Assembly (NCBI GenBank): GCA_024653485.1
Contig: JANLFY010000007.1
Coordinates: 113,627-177,626, forward strand
Length of the DNA stretch: 64,000 nucleotides
Direction of reading: 5' to 3'
Source: Bacillota bacterium
Lineage (GTDB): Bacteria > Bacillota > SHA-98 > UBA4971
Shown: one piece after another, positions 17,796-27,868 of the stretch
Numbering within the stretch: position 1 is the first letter of the stretch
Layout: every line of letters starts with the position of its first letter
Translations under genes and position numbers: made by a program
The notes under the pieces: model-generated
What the model was told of the DNA's origin: nothing
Seen by the model: only the letters and a program-made list of their open reading frames with translations
The model's database searches: none

Positions 17796-18716
17796 CTACT
17801 CGTACCGAATTCTGGGGTCGAACAGCGCGTAGGATAGGTCAACGATGATGTTGACCGCCACGAAAATGACCGCCATGAAGAGCACCTCTCCGCGGAGGAT
17901 GGGGAAGTCTCTGTTCACCACCGCCTCCACGGCCATGCGCCCGATGCCCGGCCAACAGAATATGGTTTCGGTGAGCACCGCGCCGCTCAGCAGGTTCGCT
18001 GTGTCCACACCTATGACGGTCACCACGGGGATCATCGCGTTTCGGAAGGCATGTTTCCAGACGACCTTCCTTTCGGGAAGTCCTTTGGATCGCGCTGTCC
18101 TGACGTAGTCCTGGCGTATGACCTCGAGCATGCTAGACCGCGTTATCCGGGCGATGAGGGCCGCGGGTCGCAGGCCCAGCGCCAACGCGGGAAGGATGAG
18201 ATAGCGGATTCCACCGTAACCCGTGCCGGGGAGCCACTTCAGGGTAACACAGAACACCACTATCCCTAGGAGGCCGACGAAGAAGACCGGCATCGATACC
18301 CCGAGCAGTGCGATGACCATGCTCGCGTAGTCCCAGATGGAGTACTGCTTTACAGCTGACACTATTCCGAGAACGATCCCCAAGGGGACCGCGACCAACA
18401 AAGCCGCCCCCGCCAGCTTAGCGGAAGCGGGTATCCTCTCCGCTATAGCCTGAGTGACCCTCATGTTGTTTCGGTACGACCGTCCCAGGTCGAGGGTGAC
18501 GGCGTCTTTGTAGAACTTGAGCATCTGGATGTACCACGGCTTGTCGAGGCCCATCTCCCGCCTGATCCTCTCGATCGTCTCGGGATCCCCCCTTTGCCCC
18601 GACAGAATCCTCGCGGGATCGCCCGGTACGATAGTGCTCAGGATGAACACGACGAGGATCACTCCAACGAGCACGGGAATCGCCGCGATGAGCCTTCGAA
18701 TCACGTACTTTCCCAC
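17796..18716 (-). CDS. dppB: Peptide-type ABC transporter permease, DppB family
   Basis: 306 residues from the GTG at 18716, eight bases after GAAGGTGG; a GTG at 18728 would add four residues. The protein begins K-Y-V-I-R-R-L, typical of DppB. A first helix at about 8-28 is followed by the P-G-D-P motif in the external loop. Five more helices follow, with the docking loop R-T-A-R-S-K-G-L at about 202-209. It pairs with DppC in the membrane. An 11-base direct duplication lies immediately before the gene (about 18732-18753), overlapping the leader. Confidence 0.9.
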   Translation of the reverse strand: MGKYVIRRLIAAIPVLVGVILVVFILSTIVPGDPARILSGQRGDPETIERIRREMGLDKPWYIQMLKFYKDAVTLDLGRSYRNNMRVTQAIAERIPASAKLAGAALLVAVPLGIVLGIVSAVKQYSIWDYASMVIALLGVSMPVFFVGLLGIVVFCVTLKWLPGTGYGGIRYLILPALALGLRPAALIARITRSSMLEVIRQDYVRTARSKGLPERKVVWKHAFRNAMIPVVTVIGVDTANLLSGAVLTETIFCWPGIGRMAVEAVVNRDFPILRGEVLFMAVIFVAVNIIVDLSYALFDPRIRYE

Positions 18717-18800
18717 GGCGAGGACCACCTTCCCTCACAGGTCCCTCACAGGTGCGGCCTGTTTCCGTCGCACGCCCAAGCCCACCTGACCTCGGGTGAT

Positions 18801-18841
18801 GCCCCGCCGACGGGTGGGATCGACCTCCCCATCGGCGGGGC
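18801..18841 (-). other. Hairpin between the binding-protein gene and the permease genes
   Basis: A perfect ten-base inverted repeat (18801-18810 with 18832-18841), with the inner part able to extend the stem. There is no U-tract. Such structures after the first gene of a transporter operon usually protect the upstream message and lower expression of the permeases. Confidence 0.5.
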
Positions 18842-18932
18842 GCGTCCAACTTCCGCGTCTCCCAAGAGGCCAGGTTCGATGCACGGATCGCAGGCGACGA
18901 CCTCCTGGGGACCACAAGATGCAACTAGCCGA

Positions 18933-20615
18933 TTACAGGTCGAGCCAGACCTCCGTGAACTTGTTGCAGTACTGGCCGAAGGACGGCAGCCTGTAGCCGC
19001 GGACGAAGGGCTTCAGCATGTTGTGGCTGGTATAGTGGTAGATGAACACCCACGGCGCGTCTTCGACCACGATCTGCTCGGCCTTCTGGTACAGCTTCCT
19101 CCTGACCTCCTGATCCGTCGCCAACCTGGCCTGTTTCGTCAGGTCGTCGAAGAGCGGGTTGTGATACCTTGTGTAGTTGCCCGGGTCTCCGAAGTTGTCG
19201 GAGTTGAGGAGCACGTAGAGGAAGTTGTCCGGGTCGGGATAGTCAACAACCCAACCCATGCGGAAGAAGGGCACCGTACCCTGGGTGCCGGCCGTATCGA
19301 GGTGCGCACCCCAGTCAACGTTCTTGAGGTCGATCTTGATGCCGACCTGTCCGAACTGAGCCTGCAGGGCTTCGGCTATCCTCTTGTGGCCCTGGCTGGT
19401 GTTGTACTGGAGCGTCACTTGCAGTCCCTTCGGATAACCGGCCTTCGCAAGCAGGTTCTTGGCCATCTTCGGATCGTAATTGTAGCCCTTCAGGTTCTCG
19501 TTGTAAGCGAACATGCCCGGCGGGAGCACGCCCTTGGCGGGCATCGCCCGGCCGTTGAGGACGAAGTCGATGAGCGCCTGTCTATTGATAGCGTAGTTGA
19601 ACGCCTGCCGCAAGTACTTGTTGTCCTTGAACGGAGGAAGGGTCTGGTTCATGCCGTAGTAGTACGTGCCGAGCTGTGGCCTTTCGAGGTATGTGCCCAG
19701 CTCGTTCACGGCGGTCTTCACGCCGTTGATGACCTTGAGGCCTTTGGACGCCTCGGGGTAGTACGGGTCATCCACGTGGGAGGCATAGAGATTGCCCAGT
19801 TTGTACTCTGTCCACTCTATGGTGAAGTCGGTGATGATCCTGAACTCGATGCCGTCGAGATAGGGAAGTCTATTGCCCCACTTGTCCTTCATCCAGTAAT
19901 TCTCGTTGCGGGACAACACGAGCTTGTCGTCGTGCCTCCAGGACTCGAACTTGAACGGCCCCGTGCCGACGACGTGGAAGTTCCAGTCCTTGCCCCACTT
20001 CAGCACGTCTTCCTTGGGAAGGACGACGAAGGTGTTGTAGCTCAGAACCGCTACGAACGGGGCGAACGCGTATGTGGTCTCAATCTGAAGCGTGTACTTG
20101 TCGAGGGCCTTGATGCCCGAGATGGAGCTGGCCTTGCCCTCGCGGAATTCCTTGTAACCCTTGACCATGTCTATGAAGTACGCTCTCGGTGAGTTGGTCT
20201 TCGGGTCGCATATGTAGTTGAACGTCCATACCCAGTCGTCCGCGGTGACTTCCCGGCCTCCGTTGGCGGTGGGCTTGCCGCCCTCGGTGGTCTTGTGGAA
20301 GTGGACACCCTTGCGCAACTTGAACGTGAAGGTCTTGCCGTCTGGAGAGGCCTTCCAGGACTCAGCGAGGAGCGGCACTATCTCTCCGTCAGGGTCGATG
20401 GCCACAAGGGTCTCGAAGATTTGGTACCCCACCTCAGCTGAGGTCGTGTCGGTTGCCATGACCGGATCGAGATCGGGGGGATCTGCGTTGAGGGCGTCCT
20501 TCCAGATGCCGCCGTACTTAGGCTTCTGCTCCTGTCCGCCGGCCAGGGCCGTCACGCCCAACACGAGGACAGCCACCAGCAACAGTATGGTTACTACGCG
20601 GCCTCTACGGAACAT
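18933..20615 (-). CDS. Peptide-type ABC transporter substrate-binding protein (family 5)
   Basis: 560 residues from an ATG six bases after GGAGGT. A signal peptide spans about 1-26, but no cysteine follows it, so this is not a lipoprotein. The family-5 landmarks are D-P-P-D-L-D-P near 45-51, L-A-E-S-W near 82, G-T-G-P-F-K near 212-217 and a long C-terminal lobe with R-M-G-W-V-V-D-Y-P-D-P-D-N-F near 470-483. It captures a peptide, or another solute carried by this family, outside the membrane and delivers it to the two permeases downstream. It is first in the minus-strand operon and separated from the permeases by about 215 bases containing a hairpin. Confidence 0.9.
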   Translation of the reverse strand: MFRRGRVVTILLLVAVLVLGVTALAGGQEQKPKYGGIWKDALNADPPDLDPVMATDTTSAEVGYQIFETLVAIDPDGEIVPLLAESWKASPDGKTFTFKLRKGVHFHKTTEGGKPTANGGREVTADDWVWTFNYICDPKTNSPRAYFIDMVKGYKEFREGKASSISGIKALDKYTLQIETTYAFAPFVAVLSYNTFVVLPKEDVLKWGKDWNFHVVGTGPFKFESWRHDDKLVLSRNENYWMKDKWGNRLPYLDGIEFRIITDFTIEWTEYKLGNLYASHVDDPYYPEASKGLKVINGVKTAVNELGTYLERPQLGTYYYGMNQTLPPFKDNKYLRQAFNYAINRQALIDFVLNGRAMPAKGVLPPGMFAYNENLKGYNYDPKMAKNLLAKAGYPKGLQVTLQYNTSQGHKRIAEALQAQFGQVGIKIDLKNVDWGAHLDTAGTQGTVPFFRMGWVVDYPDPDNFLYVLLNSDNFGDPGNYTRYHNPLFDDLTKQARLATDQEVRRKLYQKAEQIVVEDAPWVFIYHYTSHNMLKPFVRGYRLPSFGQYCNKFTEVWLDL

Positions 20616-21102
20616 TGCTTTACCTCCTTCATCACTCGCATACGCTCTCTTGAGATTCCCTCTAGACTCAAGATGCCACTCTAGCTTGGGAACTTGTCTC
20701 GGGAACGATTATCGGTTCACGCCCCGGCCGGCATCCACCTCCCTTCACTGGCGAGACACATCAATGTAAGCGTAGATTGTGTCCACTTCAATCAATATTC
20801 TGCGTTTAGAGGGCATTTCCTTCTGGCTGAGCAAGTTTTGACACTCCTCCGGGAGTGGAGGGAATGCAGACAGGACGTCGAAACACTGTGTACGCGTGTT
20901 GCGACGTGAAACCCGGGAGACCCTGCGTTATCCCTGTCGGAAGTGGAAAACCTAAGAGACGACACAGGCAACTCGGCGATAGGTCGCAAGGCGCGCACGG
21001 TCACGTTTCGTGTGTGGCGTGTTTCAGGGAATCAGTTGACCGCGGAATCGCGCCCTCGCGGCGACATGTGATGATCGACCGAGAACAAGGAACTGGGGAG
21101 CG
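20616..21102 (+). other. Intergenic region between divergent genes (binding protein and M16 protease)
   Basis: 487 bases without a gene. It holds the leader and a possible promoter of the minus-strand transporter operon, a small inverted repeat (20842-20847 with 20852-20857) and AT-richer sequence at 20760-20830. No riboswitch class or tRNA was recognised. Confidence 0.5.
20763..20791 (-). promoter_or_regulatory. Possible promoter of the ABC transporter operon
   Basis: On the minus strand TTGAAG (20791-20786) and TACATT (20768-20763) are 17 bases apart, about 150 bases before the binding-protein start. The fit to SigA consensus is moderate. Confidence 0.35.
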
Positions 21103-22383
21103 GTGGCTGTGGTGACAGTCGAAACCCTAGACAACGGCCTTCGCGTGACGACTGAGGAAATGGGCCACATGAGATCCGCCGCAGTGACGATCTGGATCGG
21201 CGCTGGGGCCCGGTACGAAGAAGCCCGCGTAAACGGGGTGTCCCATTTCATAGAGCACATGCTTTTCAAGGGGACTGCGAAGCGGGACAGCAATCTCAAG
21301 ATCTCTGCGGCCATCGAGGGCGTGGGAGGAACGATAAACGGTTTCACCAACAAGGAGACCACGTGTTTCCTGGTGAAAGTGCCCTCGGAGAGCTTCGGGC
21401 TCGGCCTCGATGTCCTCGCGGACATGGTCCTTCACTCGCGCTTCGACCCTGAAGCCTTGGAGCGAGAACGCGGCGTGGTCATCGAGGAGATCAAGATGGT
21501 TAGGGACAGGCCTGACTCGTGGGTCCACATCCTTCTAGAGGAGATGGTCTGGCCCGACCAGCCGCTTGGCAGGAGCGTGGCGGGCACCGAGGACGTCATC
21601 AGCGCGATGAGCCGTGAACAGGTGCTGGAATACTTCGAAGCCCAGTACCGACCGGGGAACATGGTTGTCTCGGTCGCGGGAAAGGTGAGCGCGAAGGACG
21701 TACGAGATGCGGTGGAGGCAAGTTTCGGGGCTCGAACGGGTGGAAAGCCAGGCGGCTTGGTCCCTGCACGGCCGGCCCCAAAGGGGCCTGTCGCGAGGGT
21801 CGAGCGGCGCGACACGAAACAGGCCAACCTCGCGCTCGGTCTTCCCGGGTACGAGAGATTGCACCCTCGGCGCTACGTGTTGGAGATCCTCAACGTGATC
21901 CTCGGATGGGGGATGAGTTCGAGGCTGTTTCAGGAGGTGAGGGTGAAGAGGAGTCTCGCGTACTCGGTGGGGTCTCAGTACTCCGCTTACCTCGACACCG
22001 GGATCGTCAGGGTGTATGCGGGTGTCGACCCATCGAAGGGCGCCACGGCGGTGAGCGTGATCCTTGAACAGCTTGCCCGGATGCGTGACGAGGCCATCGC
22101 CGATGAGGAGCTTCGCAAGGCCAAAGACTTCTACAAGGGAGCGCTTGCACTCCGGCTGGAGGACACCCTCAACCTGGCTCTCAGAAACGGAGAACACATG
22201 GTGCTCACGGGACAGATCGTTCCCGTCGACGAGGTGCTCGCAAAGGTAGACGCGGTGACGGCCCAAGACATCGCCGAGGTCGCGTCCGACCTGTTCAAGA
22301 AGGAGAACATTTGTCTTGCCGCGGTTGGACCCTTCGAAAAGGAGGATGACATGGCTGCTGCGCTCAAGTCGTCTGTGCTATAA
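21103..22383 (+). CDS. M16-family zinc metalloprotease (processing-peptidase-like)
   Basis: 426 residues from the GTG at 21103; GTGs at 21109 and 21112 are better spaced from the GGGGAG site and may be the real start. The inverted zinc motif H48-x-x-E51-H52 is intact, with a downstream E-R-x-x-V-x-x-E-I segment near 125-135 giving the third ligand. The C-terminal half is the inactive mirror domain with the R/Y-containing pattern near 285-295 (S-S-R-L-F-Q-E-V-R). In Firmicutes this type (YmxG-like) cleaves peptides in the cytoplasm; the substrate is unknown. It is followed by argS after 150 bases. Confidence 0.88.
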   Translation: MAVVTVETLDNGLRVTTEEMGHMRSAAVTIWIGAGARYEEARVNGVSHFIEHMLFKGTAKRDSNLKISAAIEGVGGTINGFTNKETTCFLVKVPSESFGLGLDVLADMVLHSRFDPEALERERGVVIEEIKMVRDRPDSWVHILLEEMVWPDQPLGRSVAGTEDVISAMSREQVLEYFEAQYRPGNMVVSVAGKVSAKDVRDAVEASFGARTGGKPGGLVPARPAPKGPVARVERRDTKQANLALGLPGYERLHPRRYVLEILNVILGWGMSSRLFQEVRVKRSLAYSVGSQYSAYLDTGIVRVYAGVDPSKGATAVSVILEQLARMRDEAIADEELRKAKDFYKGALALRLEDTLNLALRNGEHMVLTGQIVPVDEVLAKVDAVTAQDIAEVASDLFKKENICLAAVGPFEKEDDMAAALKSSVL

Positions 22384-22532
22384 TACGAAAACGGGTGTGT
22401 CTGAGCCCGGAATGCTCTGCGGTGAAGGCGGGGTGCAATTCTCGGGCCCGATGTTCGGTCCGGGGCAGGGAAGACACGCACGCGGCCGGTTACGCTTCAG
22501 GCGACGGGCAGTCGGGGGAGGGACACGGAGCC

Positions 22533-24227
22533 TTGCACAACGTAGCGGAAGACGTACGACGAGAGATCCGGGCCGCTGTTGCGAGAGCGATAGCGTCGAG
22601 CGAGCTCGGGGCCGAAGTGGGGCGGGTCCAAGACCACGAGGTTCCCGTGGAGATGGCCAGGGACAAGTCCCACGGCGACTTCGCAACCACTATTGCAATG
22701 GTGCTCGCAAAGCGGCTGGGTCGACCTCCGAGACAGATCGCAGAGGCCATAGCCGCGTCCTTGCGGCATGGCCTCGGCAATACTCGATACATCCAGCGGG
22801 TTGAGGTCGCAGGGCCCGGCTTCATGAACTTCTCGTTGTCTCGGCTGTGGCTCGAAGACACCGTCCGCGCCGTGCTCGCGGCGGGAGCCGCCTTCGGGAA
22901 GAGCGACGTGGGGCGGGGTAGGAAGGTTCAACTGGAGTTCGTGAGCGCCAACCCCACAGGCCCCATGAACGTGGTGAACGCTCGGGCGGCCGCGGTCGGA
23001 GCCACGCTCGCGAATATCCTGAAGACGGTAGGATACGATGTGAGCACCGAGTACTACATCAACGATGCAGGGAATCAAGTGGCGGTGCTCGGAGAATCGG
23101 TGGAACTTCGATACAGACAGCTTCAGGGGGAGAACGTCGATTTCCCAGAGCGGTGCTATCAAGGCTCCTACATAATCGACATAGCCCGCGAGGCGGCTGC
23201 GGAACACGGCGATGAGTTGAGTGCGATGACTCCGTCCGAGCGGACTCGGTTCTTCCGTGAGTTCGCACTGTCAAGAATGCTCGAGAGCCAGAAAGCGTCG
23301 CTCGCGCGCTTTGGGGTGGACTTCGACGTATGGTTCAGCGAGCGGAAGTTGATTGAGGCCGGCGCCCAGCAGGAAGTGCTGAGGATCCTTCGTGAGAGAG
23401 GCATGGTCTACGAAAAGGACGGCGCGACCTGGCTTTGCAGCACGAAGTTTGGAGACGACAAGGACAGGGTGCTCGTCAAGAGCGATGGCGAGTACACGTA
23501 TTTGGCAGGCGACATTGCGTACCACAGGAACAAGCTGGACCGAGGATTCGACCTCGTCATTGACATCTGGGGCCCTGACCATCACGGACATGTCGTCCCG
23601 ACGAGAGCTGGAATCCAGGCACTCGGGTACGCCGGTGAACGTCTCGAGGTCTTGTTGCTGCAATTCCTCTCGATCCTGTCGGGCGGCGAGCGAGTGAAGA
23701 TGTCCAAACGCGCCGGGGAGTTCGTGACCATGGACGACCTCGTCGACGAGGTCGGGCGCGATGCGGTGCGGTATTTCATGCTCATGCGCAACATCGAAAG
23801 TCATCTCGATTTCGACCTCGAGCTCGCCAAACGTCAGTCACAAGAGAACCCGGTCTATTACGTACAGTACGCTCACGCGCGGATCTGCAGCATTTTCAGG
23901 CAGGCGAAGGAGAACGGCTTCGAACTCGATATGGCTGCGAGCGCGGACCTATCACGTCTCCAGGAAGAGATCGAGTTGGATATCGCCCGGAAGATCGCGG
24001 CGTACCCGGACGAGCTCGTCATGAGCGCCGAGGACCGCGCCCCGAACAGGCTGGCAAAGTACGCTCTGGACCTTGCAGGATTGTTCCATTCATTCTACAA
24101 TAGTTGTAGGGTGATGGGTGACGACGCCGGCCTGACATCGGCAAGGCTCGCGCTTTCCGGGGCGGTGGGCATCGTCCTTCGGAACTGCCTCGGCATCCTC
24201 GGCATCTCCGCTCCAGAGAAGATGTAG
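22533..24227 (+). CDS. argS: Arginyl-tRNA synthetase with atypical HIGH motif
   Basis: 564 residues from a TTG ten bases after GGAGGG. This start gives the normal family length; the longer open frame upstream has no family match. The N-terminal additional domain covers about 1-100. The catalytic domain follows with E-F-V-S-A-N-P-T-G-P at 135-144, and the class I HIGH position reads N-V-V-N (146-149) instead of H-x-G-H. KMSKR is intact at 389-393. The C-terminal DALR anticodon-binding domain ends the protein (about 445-564). It charges tRNA-Arg in the cytoplasm. The missing histidines may be typical of a clade; everything else looks like a working enzyme. Confidence 0.92.
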   Translation: MHNVAEDVRREIRAAVARAIASSELGAEVGRVQDHEVPVEMARDKSHGDFATTIAMVLAKRLGRPPRQIAEAIAASLRHGLGNTRYIQRVEVAGPGFMNFSLSRLWLEDTVRAVLAAGAAFGKSDVGRGRKVQLEFVSANPTGPMNVVNARAAAVGATLANILKTVGYDVSTEYYINDAGNQVAVLGESVELRYRQLQGENVDFPERCYQGSYIIDIAREAAAEHGDELSAMTPSERTRFFREFALSRMLESQKASLARFGVDFDVWFSERKLIEAGAQQEVLRILRERGMVYEKDGATWLCSTKFGDDKDRVLVKSDGEYTYLAGDIAYHRNKLDRGFDLVIDIWGPDHHGHVVPTRAGIQALGYAGERLEVLLLQFLSILSGGERVKMSKRAGEFVTMDDLVDEVGRDAVRYFMLMRNIESHLDFDLELAKRQSQENPVYYVQYAHARICSIFRQAKENGFELDMAASADLSRLQEEIELDIARKIAAYPDELVMSAEDRAPNRLAKYALDLAGLFHSFYNSCRVMGDDAGLTSARLALSGAVGIVLRNCLGILGISAPEKM

Positions 24228-24258
24228 GCGGACGACGTGCCGGCACATGGAGGTCACG

Positions 24259-24996
24259 ATGTCAGGACCAAGAGACGAGGTATTGAGGGCAGGTGCCGTC
24301 GTGGGGACGTCGGTGAAGGACGCCTACGGATACCTCGGCACTGCGGTGCTCGTGAGCCTTGCGTGGTTTGGGTGGTTCGCCATTTGTGCGCTCCTCTTGA
24401 GCCCAATCGTGAAGTCCCTCATTCTCATGGTGCCAGCGATCGTAGTGCTTGCCGCCCCGCCTCAAGGGGCGGCCTTTCACGTGATGTCGCTTATCGTAAG
24501 AGGACGCGACGTCTCGGTCCGCGATTTCCTGGAAGGCCTGAGAAGGTTCGCCCTGCGCTCTCTGGCCATCCAGGCCGCCCACGTCGGGCTGCTGGCGGTA
24601 ATCGTGATCGATATCATCTGGTTCGTCTCAAGGCCGGGTGCCGTATTCAAGCTCATTGGCGGATTGTGGCTGTACGCCTTGCTTTTCCTCGTCATGATGA
24701 CGCCGTACCTGCTCGCCATAATGGTCCAGCAAGATACCGGGTTCCGCAAGGTGTTCAAGAGAGCGGCGCTCCTTGCGCTCGCGAACCCCTTTTACTCGCT
24801 GATCGTCATGGTATTCGAGGCGGCTGTCACGGTCCTATGCGTGGTGATCGCTCCGGCCTTATGTCTGATGTACATGGGATTGATCGCCCTGACACGCGTT
24901 CGCGCCACCCGGGTGCTTTTCGATAAGTATGGGATTGCTGACGACGAGCGACTCTCCGAAGAGGATCCACCAGATCGCGAGGAGTTCCCCATGTGA
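24259..24996 (+). CDS. Multi-pass membrane protein, DUF624/YesL-like
   Basis: 245 residues from the ATG at 24259, chosen because GGAGGT lies just before it; the ATG at 24247 includes that site. About five to six membrane helices are visible at roughly 25-75, 105-125, 135-160 and 180-220, with a short amphipathic N-terminus and an acidic C-terminal tail. The layout resembles DUF624 (YesL), often found with sugar or stress genes, but no diagnostic residue proves it. It lies between argS and a secreted metallo-beta-lactamase-fold protein, with 12 bases to the latter, so the two may be co-expressed. Confidence 0.6.
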   Translation: MSGPRDEVLRAGAVVGTSVKDAYGYLGTAVLVSLAWFGWFAICALLLSPIVKSLILMVPAIVVLAAPPQGAAFHVMSLIVRGRDVSVRDFLEGLRRFALRSLAIQAAHVGLLAVIVIDIIWFVSRPGAVFKLIGGLWLYALLFLVMMTPYLLAIMVQQDTGFRKVFKRAALLALANPFYSLIVMVFEAAVTVLCVVIAPALCLMYMGLIALTRVRATRVLFDKYGIADDERLSEEDPPDREEFPM

Positions 24997-25008
24997 GGAG
25001 GTGTGCCT

Positions 25009-25743
25009 GTGGTTGAGAAGATCGTTTTGCTGGGAGCGGCGATTGTCTCGGCAGCATGCCTCTTGGCAGGTGCTGCGAGGGCTCGAGCTGCGTCGGGCGG
25101 CGAGCTCAAGGTGAGATGGTTCGGGCACGCGTGTTTCCTCATCACCACGTCGAGTGGCGTGAGGATCCTGACAGACCCCTTCGATGCAACCGTGGGATAT
25201 CCCTTGCCGCAGGTCGAGGCGGACGTCGTGACCTCGAGCCACGACCACTTCGATCACAACAACGTAAAGGTCGCCCGAGGGAATCCGGTCGTTCTGAAAG
25301 GTGGGGGCAGGTGGGAGAAGGCTGGCGGCAGGATCTACTCCGTGGCGAGCTTCCATGACACCGAGGGAGGAGCGAAACGCGGGCCAAACGGGATATTCGT
25401 GGTGGAAGCGGACGGCATCAGGCTGGTGCACATGGGCGACATCGGCCACGACCTGTCGAAGCAGCAATTGAGCGAGATCGGGAGGGTGGACGTCCTTCTG
25501 GTGCCCGTGGGTGGCACGTACACCATCGATGCCGCGGGCGCCAAACGGCTGGTGGAGGCGACGTCGCCCAAGGTGGTCATACCCATGCACTACAAGACGC
25601 CTGTTGTGGGCTTTCCCATCGCGACCGTAGACAAATTCGTGGCGAGCTTCGCGAACGTGACCAGGCTGGATACGAACGAGGTAGGGTTCAGGGCGAGCTC
25701 GCTGCCTGAGAGCACTGCGGTATACGTGCTCAACTACGAATAG
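25009..25743 (+). CDS. Secreted metallo-beta-lactamase-fold hydrolase (UlaG-like)
   Basis: 244 residues from the GTG at 25009, six bases after AGGAGGT. A signal peptide covers about 1-28. The fold follows with W-F-G-H-A near 37-41, D-P-F-D near 56-59, and the metal site H78-D-H80-F-D82-H83. A later H-x-G-D motif and an I-P-M-H-Y strand supply the remaining ligands. UlaG-like members are metal-dependent hydrolases acting on lactones or phosphoesters, normally in the cytoplasm, so an exported form is unusual. Substrate unknown. It is followed closely by pyrG. Confidence 0.78.
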   Translation: MVEKIVLLGAAIVSAACLLAGAARARAASGGELKVRWFGHACFLITTSSGVRILTDPFDATVGYPLPQVEADVVTSSHDHFDHNNVKVARGNPVVLKGGGRWEKAGGRIYSVASFHDTEGGAKRGPNGIFVVEADGIRLVHMGDIGHDLSKQQLSEIGRVDVLLVPVGGTYTIDAAGAKRLVEATSPKVVIPMHYKTPVVGFPIATVDKFVASFANVTRLDTNEVGFRASSLPESTAVYVLNYE

Positions 25744-27405
<1,662 letters not shown>

Positions 27406-27868
27406 GGCCAGGCTCGGGAACATGCCGGGCGCGAGGCGGCAGGAACTTCCGTCGGCGAGGCGAAATAACAGCGTGGGTTCTTCATTCCACCCCACGATTT
27501 ACGTTTCGGGCCTTCCGGCCCCATGGCGAATGGGCGGGTGCCCTGGTGTCACAAGAGGCACACTCGGATTTTGCATGGTCCCCTTGGCAATGCTATAGTA
27601 CCGATGTGACCAGGCCTCCTTTGACGCTGCGTGTTTTCATCAGGCACCATGCTGTTGACATTGTCATCCTTTTCAAGTGATTCCTTAATTGTATCCTGCT
27701 GAGACCTTTCCAGTAATGCGACACCCAAAGGGTTGTTCCCATGGTGTGGCGCGGTTCCGAAGCCGGGCGGCGTCCGGCGCTCAAAACGGGACGGGGCTGC
27801 AAGAATCCGCAACGAAAGGACTGGATAACCCGATGGCACGAAACGGACAGGGTGTTCCCGAGGAGCCC
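27406..27868 (+). other. Leader region between pyrG and rho
   Basis: 463 bases. It holds small hairpins near 27508-27525, a good promoter at 27571-27599 and a long transcribed leader of roughly 260 bases before rho. A TTGACA at 27655-27660 has no fitting -10. Long leaders before rho are known to serve autoregulation in other bacteria; nothing specific can be proven here. Confidence 0.5.
27571..27599 (+). promoter_or_regulatory. SigA-type promoter upstream of rho
   Basis: TTGCAT at 27571-27576 and TATAGT at 27594-27599 are separated by 17 bases, in a locally AT-rich patch of an otherwise GC-rich intergenic region. Confidence 0.6.

Noticed and set aside
18594..20192. 532-codon plus-strand frame opposite the binding-protein gene
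   Set aside because: Antisense shadow of a clear family-5 binding protein in GC-rich DNA; valine- and leucine-rich with no family pattern.
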